Shown here: positions 42,234 through 51,866 of the stretch, in pieces
Position numbering within the stretch: the first letter of the stretch is position 1
Layout: each line of letters opens with the position of its first letter
Source of the DNA: Rheinheimera sp.
GTDB taxonomy: Bacteria > Pseudomonadota > Gammaproteobacteria > Enterobacterales > Alteromonadaceae
Length of the DNA stretch: 64,000 bases
Assembly (NCBI RefSeq): GCF_030690345.1
Contig: NZ_JAUYGV010000008.1
Span: 250,433-314,432, forward strand
Direction: 5' to 3'
Notes under the pieces: generated by a model
What the model was told of the DNA's origin: nothing
The model's database searches: none
Seen by the model: only the letters and a program-made list of their open reading frames with translations
Position numbers and translations under genes: made by a program

Positions 42234-44090
42234 ATGAGTAAAACCACAGACAAGCTGAACTGGCAACAACTGTTAAAATCGGGCGACCGTATTTTTATCG
42301 GCTCGCACGCCGCTACACCAACGGCACTGATTGATCACTTAATCAGCAATGCCAAACAGCTGCATGACATTGAAATTGTGCAGGTGTATTCCCTATCCGA
42401 CAACAAATGGGCAGAACCGGAATATCAGCAGTTATTTAAAGTTAACGCCTTATTTATCGGTGGCGACCAGGTACGCCGCGCGGTGGCAGAAGGCCGTGCC
42501 GATTACACGCCTTGTTTTATGTCGGATATTCCCTCCTTGTTCAGTGACGGCATTTTGCCGCTGGATGCCGCACTTATTATGGTGAGCCCGGCTGACGAAC
42601 ACGGTTATCATTCGCTTGGCGTATCGGTGGATATTGTTTCCTCCGCGGCCAAAGCAGCAAAAAAGGTCATTGCTCAGGTTAATCCCTCCATGCCCATCAC
42701 CTATGGCCAGGCTTTTATCCATAAAGATCAGATCAGCGCGTATTTTTATGCCGAACAGCCGATAGCGCAAATGCCCCAGCTCAAACCGGATCCGGTGACA
42801 GAGCGGGTTGGCCAGTATGTTTCCTTGCTGGTGGAAGACGGCGCCACTATTCAAATTGGTGTCGGTAAAATGTGCGATGCCGTGCTGCGCTATCTGGGTA
42901 ACCATAGCGACCTTGGCATTCACAGTGAAATGATCACCGACTCGATGATGGAACTGATAAAAAAGGGCGTGGTAACCAACCGTAAAAAAACCTTTCACCC
43001 GGGCAAAACCGTTGCCAGCTTCTGTGTGGGCAGCAAAGCACTGTACGATTTTGTGCACTGTAATCCGCATATGGGTTTTTACCCCAGTGAATACGTCAAT
43101 TCACCGGCCAATATCGCCCGGAACGACAATATGGTGTCGATAAACAGCGCCATTGAGGTCGACTTAACCGGTCAGATTGTGTCTGACTCTATCGGGCATT
43201 TATTTTACAGCGGCATTGGCGGCCAGGTCGATTTCAGCCGCGGCGCCTCTATGAGCAACGGTGGCAAGCCCATTATTGCGCTGCCCAGCACAGCGAAAAA
43301 CGGTACCGTATCACGTATTGTCGCGCATTTAAGCCCGGGCGCCGGGGTAGTAACCTCACGCGGCCATGTGCATTATGTGGTTACCGAATTTGGTGTGGCG
43401 TCTTTGCGCGGCAAAAGTATTCGCGAGCGCGCGCTGGAGCTTATCCGTGTGGCGCATCCGAAATTTCGCCAGCAATTGCTGGAGCAAATCCGCCTGCAAT
43501 TCTGGGTGCCGCACTATCAGCTGCATACCCCTACCGAAGTACCGGAACTGGGCAGCGTCGGCTTTAAAGAACTGCATATCGACGGCGAGGAATTTGACTT
43601 GCGGCCACTTAACCCGTCAGACGAGCGCAGGCTGCAGGAATTTTTCTACTCGCATACCAAAGAAACGCTGCAACTGCGCTACAGTGCCGTGCCAACTCAG
43701 ATGAGTCGCGAGAAATCCTGCACCCTGGTCGGTGTCGATCAATCCAGAGACCTGGCATTGTGTATCGTGAAACAAAAAGGCTCAGCGGTGCAAATTCAGG
43801 CTGTGGGGCGCTACTATTTGCTCAACGATAATCAGGGTTGTGAAGTAGCCTTTGTCACACGGGAGAAATACCAGGGCAAAGGCATGGCCAAACGCCTGCT
43901 GCAGGAATTGATTAACATCGCCGAGCTACGCGGCCTAACCAGCATGACAGCCTATGTACGCGCAGAAAATAAAGCCATGTTGGCGGTATTCCAAAAAGCC
44001 GGTTTTGCCCGTCTGCCTGGCGACGACCCCAGCGAAGTATACCTGCAACTGCACCTGCCGCGCTCAGCTCATAACGGGGAGACCAGCTAA
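42234..44090 (+). CDS. acetyl-CoA hydrolase/transferase fused to a GNAT acetyltransferase
   Basis: This 618-residue protein joins two domains. Residues 1-430 are an acetyl-CoA hydrolase/transferase family (Cat1-like) CoA-transferase: SPADEHGYHSLGVSVD, GVGKMCDAVLRYL, SGIGGQVDFSRGA and VVTSRGHVHYVVTEFGVA. Residues 460-610 are a GNAT domain with the acetyl-CoA loop REKYQGKGMAKRLLQELI and ENKAMLAVFQKAGFARL. Both handle acyl-CoA, so the protein may couple CoA transfer or hydrolysis with acetylation. The stop overlaps the start of a histone-deacetylase-family gene (TAATG). This fusion is known as an annotated architecture, but its reaction is not established to my knowledge. Confidence 0.88.
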   Translation: MSKTTDKLNWQQLLKSGDRIFIGSHAATPTALIDHLISNAKQLHDIEIVQVYSLSDNKWAEPEYQQLFKVNALFIGGDQVRRAVAEGRADYTPCFMSDIPSLFSDGILPLDAALIMVSPADEHGYHSLGVSVDIVSSAAKAAKKVIAQVNPSMPITYGQAFIHKDQISAYFYAEQPIAQMPQLKPDPVTERVGQYVSLLVEDGATIQIGVGKMCDAVLRYLGNHSDLGIHSEMITDSMMELIKKGVVTNRKKTFHPGKTVASFCVGSKALYDFVHCNPHMGFYPSEYVNSPANIARNDNMVSINSAIEVDLTGQIVSDSIGHLFYSGIGGQVDFSRGASMSNGGKPIIALPSTAKNGTVSRIVAHLSPGAGVVTSRGHVHYVVTEFGVASLRGKSIRERALELIRVAHPKFRQQLLEQIRLQFWVPHYQLHTPTEVPELGSVGFKELHIDGEEFDLRPLNPSDERRLQEFFYSHTKETLQLRYSAVPTQMSREKSCTLVGVDQSRDLALCIVKQKGSAVQIQAVGRYYLLNDNQGCEVAFVTREKYQGKGMAKRLLQELINIAELRGLTSMTAYVRAENKAMLAVFQKAGFARLPGDDPSEVYLQLHLPRSAHNGETS

Positions 44091-45007
44091 TGGCCATTAC
44101 CTTATTCAGTCACCCAAGCTGTTATTTGCATTTGGCCGGCGATGACCATCCCGAACAACCGGCCCGCTTAAGTGCCGTTAATGATCAGCTGATCCGCTCA
44201 GGGCTGGAGTTTGTTGTGCAGCAGCGCGATGCCAGCCCTGCAGCGGCAACAGACTTATACCCGGTGCACAGTAAACTGTATGTCGATGAAATTTACGCCA
44301 AAGCGCCAACAGAAGGCCATATCTGGCTGGACCCGGATACCCAGATGATGCGGCACAGCCTGAGCGCAGCACTACACGCCGCCGGCGCCGCCATTAATGC
44401 GGTAGACCAGGTTATGGCTGATGTGAACCAGCAGGCATTTTGCAATATACGCCCGCCGGGCCATCATGCCACCCGCGACCAGGCCATGGGCTTTTGTATT
44501 TTTAACAACGTCGCCGTAGCCGCCGCCTATGCATTGCAAAAGTATCAGTTAAACCGCGTCGCTATTGTCGATTTTGATGTACACCACGGCAACGGTACCG
44601 AAGATATTTTTGCCGGCGACGCACGGGTGTTGTTTTGCTCATCGTTTCAGTATCCGCTGTATCCCAATACCGGCGATACACCATCAGGCGATAATATCGA
44701 AAACCTACCCTTGCCGGCGTTATGCAAACCGGCGATTTGGCGCGAGCAAATCATTAAACATTGGCTGCCGCGCATTAACGCCTTTCAACCGCAACTTATT
44801 CTGGTGTCGGCCGGCTTTGACGGCCACCGCGAAGATGATATGGCGCAGTTTCTGTTAACAGAGGATGACTACCACTGGATAGCGCAACAGCTGAAGCAAC
44901 TGGCAGATCAACACTGCCAGGGCCGTATAGTGGCGGTACTGGAAGGTGGCTATGCGCTAAGCGCACTGGGGCGTAGTGTAGTCGCGTTTTTAAAAGGGCT
45001 GATGTAA
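44090..45007 (+). CDS. histone deacetylase family protein (AcuC/HDAC class II-like)
   Basis: This 305-residue arginase/deacetylase-fold enzyme has the HDAC signature RPPGHHA (His125, His126). Zinc ligands Asp163 and His165 lie in DFDVHHGNG and Asp245 in SAGFDGH, and the glycine-rich end is LEGGY. Members remove acetyl groups from lysines or polyamines. It overlaps the CoA-transferase/GNAT gene by one base, so an acetyl-adding and an acetyl-removing activity are made together. The Tyr expected near the C-terminus is seen in EGGYALS. The substrate is not known; a polyamine or a protein Lys are both possible. Confidence 0.9.
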   Translation: MAITLFSHPSCYLHLAGDDHPEQPARLSAVNDQLIRSGLEFVVQQRDASPAAATDLYPVHSKLYVDEIYAKAPTEGHIWLDPDTQMMRHSLSAALHAAGAAINAVDQVMADVNQQAFCNIRPPGHHATRDQAMGFCIFNNVAVAAAYALQKYQLNRVAIVDFDVHHGNGTEDIFAGDARVLFCSSFQYPLYPNTGDTPSGDNIENLPLPALCKPAIWREQIIKHWLPRINAFQPQLILVSAGFDGHREDDMAQFLLTEDDYHWIAQQLKQLADQHCQGRIVAVLEGGYALSALGRSVVAFLKGLM

Positions 45008-45059
45008 CAAGGCGTTAAGCTGCTATGCTATAACCTAAGTGCAATAACTTCCGGCCTCT

Positions 45060-46175
45060 ATGCAGCTTTTTACCCGTTACTTTCCGGCATTCAGCTACCT
45101 GGACCGCAGCAGTGAAGCTGAATTTTGCCGTTATTTGGTCCACCGCACACACAACAGCACCAAACGTTTTGCCGTAGTTTGCATTGTATTAATGCTGCTG
45201 TTTTCTGTTACCGACGTGCTACTGGGCGACAGTTGGCTTAGCCTCACCAACCTGGCCCGCTATACCGCTGTAATGTGTATAGTGGCGTATATCGTCTTGT
45301 CATTAAAACTGAACGCTGAACACTGGCTACAGGGCTGGCTGGCGCTCAGTGCCATAGTAATTATGCTGCTTAGCATTACCTTTTATACCTCTGGCCAATA
45401 CAACGGCCGGCTGGGTGAAGGCGGCCCTATGGTGGTGGCCTTTGCTATAGCCGCGATACCGATTTTTAATTTGCAGCAAAAATTGTTGTTGTGGCTACTG
45501 CTGTTAAGCAGTCTGTTATTTATTAAACTTTGCACTGACACCAACACCGGTTGGGTAATATTTTATTTATGCATCAGCATATTGTTGTGCATGACCTGGC
45601 AAAGACAGTTTGACACCTTACTGCGCAGCCAATTTAAAGCAGTACGGCTGGAGCAACAAAAAGCCGAAACCGACCAGTTAACCGGTTTATTAAACCGCCG
45701 CAGCTTTGAGCAGCGCTTGCAGCAAAAGCTGGCTCAGCTCACCGAAGGGCAACAATTATCATTGGGATTGCTGGACATAGACCATTTTAAAGCCTACAAC
45801 GACCACTATGGCCACCTCGACGGTGATTTGGTGTTAATACAATTGTCGCGTTTGCTGTCTGCTGATAAAAAACGTCTGGTAGTACGCTTTGGTGGTGAAG
45901 AATTTATTCTGGTAGAACAACATGCAACCGCTCAGCCGCCCGGCTTACTGCAATTACCACAACAACTGGCTGCACAAGCGATACCGCACCGTGCCTCGCC
46001 GTTTGGCGTGCTTACCGCGTCCATCGGTGTGGTAACACTGAATTATCCCGGCCACCAGCTGACATCCGGCGAGCTGATGCAGCAGGCAGATTTGCTGCTG
46101 TACCAGGCCAAGCAACAAGGCCGCAACCAGGCCCGGCATAGCGTGATAAATCCGTTGCCGGCCGGTAACTCTTGA
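45060..46175 (+). CDS. membrane diguanylate cyclase (GGDEF)
   Basis: This 371-residue protein has six hydrophobic helices in about 35-185 (MASE-like sensor) followed by a GGDEF domain. DQLTGLLNRRSFEQRL starts the domain and the active site is RFGGEEF. The product would be c-di-GMP, the messenger that controls biofilm and pili. The inhibitory RxxD site expected just before GGEEF is absent (DKKR instead), so product inhibition may be lost. A link with the pilus region in this window is possible but not shown. It is separated from the HDAC-like gene by 52 bases and may be co-transcribed. Confidence 0.9.
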   Translation: MQLFTRYFPAFSYLDRSSEAEFCRYLVHRTHNSTKRFAVVCIVLMLLFSVTDVLLGDSWLSLTNLARYTAVMCIVAYIVLSLKLNAEHWLQGWLALSAIVIMLLSITFYTSGQYNGRLGEGGPMVVAFAIAAIPIFNLQQKLLLWLLLLSSLLFIKLCTDTNTGWVIFYLCISILLCMTWQRQFDTLLRSQFKAVRLEQQKAETDQLTGLLNRRSFEQRLQQKLAQLTEGQQLSLGLLDIDHFKAYNDHYGHLDGDLVLIQLSRLLSADKKRLVVRFGGEEFILVEQHATAQPPGLLQLPQQLAAQAIPHRASPFGVLTASIGVVTLNYPGHQLTSGELMQQADLLLYQAKQQGRNQARHSVINPLPAGNS

Positions 46176-46189
46176 CCCGGAAAAAGGGG

Positions 46190-46231
46190 AACCAAATGAA
46201 AAAATGCCGCTCACCTTAAGTGAACGGCATT
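46190..46231 (-). terminator. terminator of the large lipoprotein gene
   Basis: Arms AATGCCG (46203-46209) and CGGCATT (46225-46231) with inner pairs TCAC/GTGA form a stem. On the minus strand a run of T follows, so it serves the gene ending at 46338; the gap of about 100 bases in between is AT-rich and otherwise empty. Confidence 0.6.
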
Positions 46232-46337
46232 ATATAATGAGGTGCCTTTTATGCTTTTCTCTTTTTATCGCAATAAACTTATTTTGAAGCGAAACAACGT
46301 CCGCTTCTAATGTACTTAATAAGTTAATCGCTACATA

Positions 46338-49300
46338 TTAAGGGCATACTAACTCATCGCCGGTAATCGTCCAATTTAGTTCATTGATCAAGAAATAACG
46401 AGACGTTTCTGCTTCGCAATATCTCAGGCCTTCTGCACCAAAAACAACATCTCCCCGAGCATTTTGCTCAGCCCAGCCCGTCAACGTTTTATCATAATTA
46501 ATCTGAGAAAAAGTCTCACTGCTAAACATTTTTTCCATATTTACAATACTGGTTATATTCCAAGATCCTAAATTTTGATTAAAAGTTCTTGCTGCAAAAA
46601 ACATCTCTGATGTGACCTGTAAATGAGTTGTATCCCATTGACCAATATCTCTATTAAAAGCGAAGGCTTCTCTGAACATACTTTCCATCGAGGTCACGTT
46701 ACTAACATCCCAGCCACTGATATCACTGTTAAATGCTGCAGCCCTGGAAAACATACTGGTCATATCTGTGACGTTGCTTGTATCCCATTGGCTAATGTCG
46801 CTATTAAAGTTTTTAGCACGATAAAACATCTGGTACATAGAAGTTACGTTGGAGAGATTTGGTAAATCAGTCGCGCTAAAGCCATGCCCCTCCCATCCAC
46901 CAAAAGTCAAACTTTTCCAGGGAATGTCTCCCCACTGATTTACATCCTTTAGATACTCAATGTCAGGAGTATGAAAATAAGGATAATAACCTTTAATCTC
47001 AAGAGTATACGTTCCTGGTTCGACTAAGGTAGTCTGAAAAAACTGTTCTTTTTCAGACGAAACGCTACCACTTTGTACGGGTAACCCGTAGGCATCTTTC
47101 CATGTAAATTGGTAGTTACCATCAAAGTCACCAGAACTCAGGTTAATGTCAGTATTGGCTTCATCGGTTTGCCAAGTGGTAATATATGGTCGAAAATCTC
47201 CAGCCAAAACGGTCCAACTTTGTATCGTTGTACCATCTTCAGCAGTCACCGTATAAGTGACAGGATTTGTTAAATCAACTATTTCACCACTTGCAGGAAC
47301 ACTAGTTGCGCCATCAGACAAGCTAAAGACAGGCCTCACTGCGGTTAAATCTGCCACCGATAATAAATTGGCAGATACAGTATGTTCTGTTTTATCAACG
47401 GTAAAAAACGGGGTGATATTTTCTATCTCAAAAGTAACAAAATCAGTGTCAGTTCGCAGTGGCACAGCTTCAACCGTTACTACCCAATCTTTGGCTTCAG
47501 CATTACTCAATCCTGTAACTGAATAAACAACCGGGTGGGTAAAGTCGACTAGAGTACCGTTTGGAATTGAACTAAACGCACCATCAGAAAGCGTAACCGT
47601 TGGCGATAATACCGACACATCAGTACCACGCTGAACTTCACTGGTCACAGTGTAGTTTTTATGATCAACAATCGCAGGCCCTGTTTGCTCTGGCAAAACA
47701 AAGGTACGGATATGATCATTAGGCAGTGGATGTGCACTTGACTCAATGGCATATTCATAAACAAAGTCTACGTTTTCAGCTGAAAGATGATCTTCACTTA
47801 TGGCAACAACGACTAAGTACAGTTCTTCGCCTTCCTGCGTTGTTACTTCAAGTTCCGCTTCGCCATTGCCTAATGAGACTTCAGTCCCGATAGGTAAATC
47901 AACATATTCATAAGCACCAGGCGTTCCTTTAACCACTTTGCCGATGAAGTTTAAGTCTCCGGTATTTTGATCACTGCCTTTTACTTTTAACGTATAAGTA
48001 GCAGCTGCTGTCGACTCGATTTTGTAGCTATTCCATCCATAGGCACCAGGCAAATAGCGTTTTGGTGCGAAATGGTAAATACCATAAGTGCCTTCTGCCG
48101 GCCAGGTTGCCGCCAGAGTGTTATCTGCTTCACCAACAACAATCGCTTTTTTCTGAACTGCTTTTAAGTCATCGCTAACTTTAGGGTCCGGGTAATCCCA
48201 AACTGTCGTTCTGGCGGCAAATTCAGCAAACTCCTGAGGGAAGTCATGCCCTTCATCTTCGACCACTTTTATAAGTGCTTTGAAAGCATCCGATTCAATT
48301 TCAGGTGAATTATATAACTTTCCTATAATGCTATCGCCTGTAACAAAAGCCGTTATATAAGCAAACATTATTGAAGTATGGTAATATCTTTTCTTACCCA
48401 GCTCTTTAGTTATTTCATACATCCCTAAATGGGGATTCAAGGTAAATGCTCCATGGCTATAACCTGCAGGAGATTTATTGTAAAAACTCCATGAGGCCCA
48501 ACTTGCCGTTGCTTCGGCCAGCCATTTACCACCTCCGAACAAGGGCATTTGATAACCGTGGAAGTTCTCATGCAGCCAGTAATGAGTATTCACACTACTA
48601 TCTGTACTAAACAAGTTATCCAAAGTGAAAAATTCAAACCTTCTGGTAGCGCTATTAGATAAAGAATTGTTCTCTCGATTAACCCAACGATCCAGACTAG
48701 CCTGACGATCTACATCATCATACTTATACATTTGAACATCAAATGTATTCCGGTCATATGCCATTTCAAGTGCATGAAGATAAACTCGCTTTTTCTCTTC
48801 CAGCAGTTGTTCCTCGCTTTGTAGCCAAAGACATGTATATACACCACAGAGTCTGAATGGGTAATCTGCAAAAGGAAGATGGGTTGGCTCTACTGCCTCT
48901 GTACAACGCGCACTGCGCTCATAAATAACCTCGTCGGATACTTGCGAGTTAGTTAATAATACATCCCAGACGTTTCCGTCATATTCTTGCAGGTTAAAAG
49001 AATCAATCTCTAACGAGCCGACATTAACATCATCAAACCATTCACCATTTACATACGGCGACATAACGCCGTTTTTAAAACGGATAGCCACGTGATTACA
49101 TGTGAGTGTATCCAGTCGCACATTATAAATATTATTTATGCCATTAGCGCTGATAAGCAACTGCTCTTCAACTTGACTAATAGTAAGTGCGTCGGAGCTG
49201 AAAAACTCTGTCGTTTGCTGATGCGTATTAGGCGTTATTTTAAAAGAGATAGTGCCGTCTGAGGCAGACAAGCTCTTCTCTAATTCAACATTTATCTCTT

Positions 49301-51311
49301 TACCTATCATGCCGGGGTGTCTTAGTAAGTTGTTGGCACTATCCCCGGTCGTCGTGACGCTGATGCTATTATGTCTATCGGTTTTATCATAATCGCCCGC
49401 TAATCGTTGCATATAAAGAATTGCATTTTCATACGCAAGTACTTCGACTGTAGTTTGTTCACTAAAATGTGATGATGCGTTACCTTTGAGAGCGACTATT
49501 CGGTAAACATAGTGGGTACCAAGTGTCAAACCATCGTCTTGATAGAACGTTGTATTAGCCCCTACTTCGGCCACGATTTCAAACACCAATGGATTGCCCC
49601 GGACGGCCCTTTCAATTCTAAAACCGGTTTCGTTATTAGAGTTATCCTGCCAAGTCAATGTTACTTCATCATTAATACTTGCCTCGGTTGTTACGTTTGT
49701 TGGTGGTGCTAATCGTTCTGCATCTGCAAACACTTGTACATGTTGCCAAGTACCTTTGGTGATTTTATCCAGGGAACGAGTGTTAGCAGTTAAACCAATA
49801 AACACGTTATCGCCCATCACTACAGTAGCCCGATGTGTTTCTCGCCAGGTTTCACCATCATCTGAAATATAATTAATGAACAGGTTATCTAACCGTTCTA
49901 ATTTAAACCATAAAGGTAATAGGTTTTTTGTTTCTTCAATCTGTTCTTCTATTGCCCCGTTATTACGACTTTTAAAGAAAGCACGGCCTCTATGGTACAT
50001 ATTACTCACGAATTGTGAGTCCGTATCTAACGTTTCCCTGATCATAATTCCGTGATAACCCGTCTGGCCAGCATTCTCAGCACTTAGTAACTGACCAACA
50101 ATCTCACCATTTCCTTCTAAAGGTTGATAAACAAAATGAAAAGAATCGAAGGTACCCGTAATATTTCCATTACCTGATACAGAGTACTGATCGCCAGTAT
50201 AAGTTGCGAAACCGGCTATGGCGGGAGAGCCAATGTCGGTGCTGCTCCAGGCATCAGGCAATTTCGACTCATCTGCCATCGTCGTCCTGTTGACCACATT
50301 ACTGTAACCTGAGGCGATCTCGCCCATTAAAGCACTTACTCTGTAATGATAGGTCGTCTCTGGCTCTAAGGCATGATCGACTAAATAGGTAGAATTCGGC
50401 GACAGCACCGCAAATGATTCAAACTCAAGCGAGTCAGCGTCTTCGGCTCTTTCTACTCTGTACCCTGTTTCATTGTCAGCATTATCTTGCCAAGTTAATG
50501 CCACTGCTTTCATCCCACGTGCCACAGCGGTTAAATTGGTTGGTGAATTTACAATATCAGGTGAATTGCCTGTGGATGACACCTCGACATTTTGCCAAGT
50601 ACCTGTGGTTATTTTCCTTTTATGATGAGCATTAGCGGCCAGGCCAATAAGCACATTTTCGCTCATCACTACGGTTTCCCGATGTGTTTCTTGCCAGGTT
50701 TCACCATCATTAGAAATAGAGGCAATAAAAACATCACTCACTCTTTCCAATTTTAGCCATACATTTGGCAAATGGACCTGTTTGTCTTCAATAGGAACAT
50801 TGATCCCAACGCCATCGCGGCGTCCTTTAAAAAACGAAATCGCTTCATCTTCGAAATAATGGTTACTCGCATATTGCGAGTCATTATTAAGCGTTTCCCT
50901 GACCATCAACCCATGATATCCCCATTTACCGGCATCAGAGATATTGGTTAATTGAGCAACAATCTGCCCATCACCTTGTAAAGGCTGATAAATAAAATGC
51001 AAAGAGTCATTAGTGTCTAAACTATAACCATTGCCTGATAAAAGGATTTGACCATCGCTATAACTGGCAGATCCAGCTAGATCCGGAGTGCCCACATCGA
51101 CACTAGTCCAAACATCCGGGAGTGCAGATTCATTTATGGTACCGGTAGAGTTTAATCCTGCTGTATCGGGCAATGCCCCGACAGACTGAGCGTTTGTTGT
51201 TGCCAGTTGCTGAGCTTGAGCTGGTGGTGATTCTGAATCACCACCACAAGCGCTAAGGCTCAGGCACGCTAGCATTATTGCTGAACGAGTGAAAATTGCT
51301 ATATTTCTCAT
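46338..51311 (-). CDS. giant multidomain lipoprotein with HExxH peptidase-like site and BspA-type repeats
   Basis: This 1657-residue surface lipoprotein has lipobox LSAC with Cys22. Two similar units follow, each a beta-sandwich resembling DUF1349/LamG (about 70-250, 355-535) and a fibronectin type III domain (250-345, 540-625). Another LamG-like domain lies at 640-810. At 914-918 is HENFH, with Glu933 fourteen residues after it (LAEATASW), a gluzincin-type zinc pattern. Residues 1200-1390 hold two Ig-like repeats with the W(V/T)V pattern. Residues 1480-1630 carry four BspA/DUF285 repeats (MYQMFYRAKNFNSDISQWDTSNVTDM-like). Such proteins bind or digest matrix. Base composition is lower in GC than the neighbours, suggesting transfer. 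Domain names are by pattern and need profile confirmation. Confidence 0.8.
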   Translation of the reverse strand: MRNIAIFTRSAIMLACLSLSACGGDSESPPAQAQQLATTNAQSVGALPDTAGLNSTGTINESALPDVWTSVDVGTPDLAGSASYSDGQILLSGNGYSLDTNDSLHFIYQPLQGDGQIVAQLTNISDAGKWGYHGLMVRETLNNDSQYASNHYFEDEAISFFKGRRDGVGINVPIEDKQVHLPNVWLKLERVSDVFIASISNDGETWQETHRETVVMSENVLIGLAANAHHKRKITTGTWQNVEVSSTGNSPDIVNSPTNLTAVARGMKAVALTWQDNADNETGYRVERAEDADSLEFESFAVLSPNSTYLVDHALEPETTYHYRVSALMGEIASGYSNVVNRTTMADESKLPDAWSSTDIGSPAIAGFATYTGDQYSVSGNGNITGTFDSFHFVYQPLEGNGEIVGQLLSAENAGQTGYHGIMIRETLDTDSQFVSNMYHRGRAFFKSRNNGAIEEQIEETKNLLPLWFKLERLDNLFINYISDDGETWRETHRATVVMGDNVFIGLTANTRSLDKITKGTWQHVQVFADAERLAPPTNVTTEASINDEVTLTWQDNSNNETGFRIERAVRGNPLVFEIVAEVGANTTFYQDDGLTLGTHYVYRIVALKGNASSHFSEQTTVEVLAYENAILYMQRLAGDYDKTDRHNSISVTTTGDSANNLLRHPGMIGKEINVELEKSLSASDGTISFKITPNTHQQTTEFFSSDALTISQVEEQLLISANGINNIYNVRLDTLTCNHVAIRFKNGVMSPYVNGEWFDDVNVGSLEIDSFNLQEYDGNVWDVLLTNSQVSDEVIYERSARCTEAVEPTHLPFADYPFRLCGVYTCLWLQSEEQLLEEKKRVYLHALEMAYDRNTFDVQMYKYDDVDRQASLDRWVNRENNSLSNSATRRFEFFTLDNLFSTDSSVNTHYWLHENFHGYQMPLFGGGKWLAEATASWASWSFYNKSPAGYSHGAFTLNPHLGMYEITKELGKKRYYHTSIMFAYITAFVTGDSIIGKLYNSPEIESDAFKALIKVVEDEGHDFPQEFAEFAARTTVWDYPDPKVSDDLKAVQKKAIVVGEADNTLAATWPAEGTYGIYHFAPKRYLPGAYGWNSYKIESTAAATYTLKVKGSDQNTGDLNFIGKVVKGTPGAYEYVDLPIGTEVSLGNGEAELEVTTQEGEELYLVVVAISEDHLSAENVDFVYEYAIESSAHPLPNDHIRTFVLPEQTGPAIVDHKNYTVTSEVQRGTDVSVLSPTVTLSDGAFSSIPNGTLVDFTHPVVYSVTGLSNAEAKDWVVTVEAVPLRTDTDFVTFEIENITPFFTVDKTEHTVSANLLSVADLTAVRPVFSLSDGATSVPASGEIVDLTNPVTYTVTAEDGTTIQSWTVLAGDFRPYITTWQTDEANTDINLSSGDFDGNYQFTWKDAYGLPVQSGSVSSEKEQFFQTTLVEPGTYTLEIKGYYPYFHTPDIEYLKDVNQWGDIPWKSLTFGGWEGHGFSATDLPNLSNVTSMYQMFYRAKNFNSDISQWDTSNVTDMTSMFSRAAAFNSDISGWDVSNVTSMESMFREAFAFNRDIGQWDTTHLQVTSEMFFAARTFNQNLGSWNITSIVNMEKMFSSETFSQINYDKTLTGWAEQNARGDVVFGAEGLRYCEAETSRYFLINELNWTITGDELVCP

Positions 51312-51866
51312 GAGATTATATTCCCTAGTGTTACAAATCCAACCTAACGTATACCAGGACCGAGTAACAAAACGTGGTAAAAATCGTGGTTTTTTAGTGG
51401 GGGGCGTGGTTTTTTAACTGCATTAAGAACGACGAGCAACCTATTGGGTTACTGTTCAAACAAAAAATAAACAACAAAGTTAAACGAAGCGTAGCTACTG
51501 TAAATAAAATACTTCATCAGCATATACGAGGTTACGCCTTTGCTATTAATGAGCGGGTTGATGTTATTTACTTAAGATTTAACGTGTAAGCTCTACAAAA
51601 CCACTAAAACATTTAATTAAAGACAGTTTTAAGTCATAAGTTTTAAGAAAAATCCAGAGCTCCAATGGTGATAGAATTTTTCGACGGCAATCAAAAAATA
51701 GCTATTAACCCGGAGGCCGTACAAGGCCAATTAGGCTGGATGATTATCAGATCAAAATTAAAGCTGCTTTCGCCATCCTGGAAAAAGGTGGCGAGCTTAT
51801 AATCACTACTTATTATGCAAGCTATTAAAATATAATAGATTATCCAAACTTAACTTTAATTTTCTG
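51312..51866. other. AT-rich 555-base gap without a convincing gene
   Basis: The stretch upstream of the large lipoprotein gene is markedly AT-rich. It must hold that gene's promoter. A 45-codon frame on the plus strand (51665-51802, MVIEFFDGNQKIAINPEAV) has no good ribosome binding site. A neighbouring frame reads LEKGGELIITTYYASY to a stop near 51830. The two could be remnants of one broken gene. I cannot assign either. Confidence 0.4.

Noticed and set aside
51665..51802. 45-codon open frame as a gene
   Set aside because: No ribosome binding site and no recognisable family; kept only as a possible remnant in the gap description.
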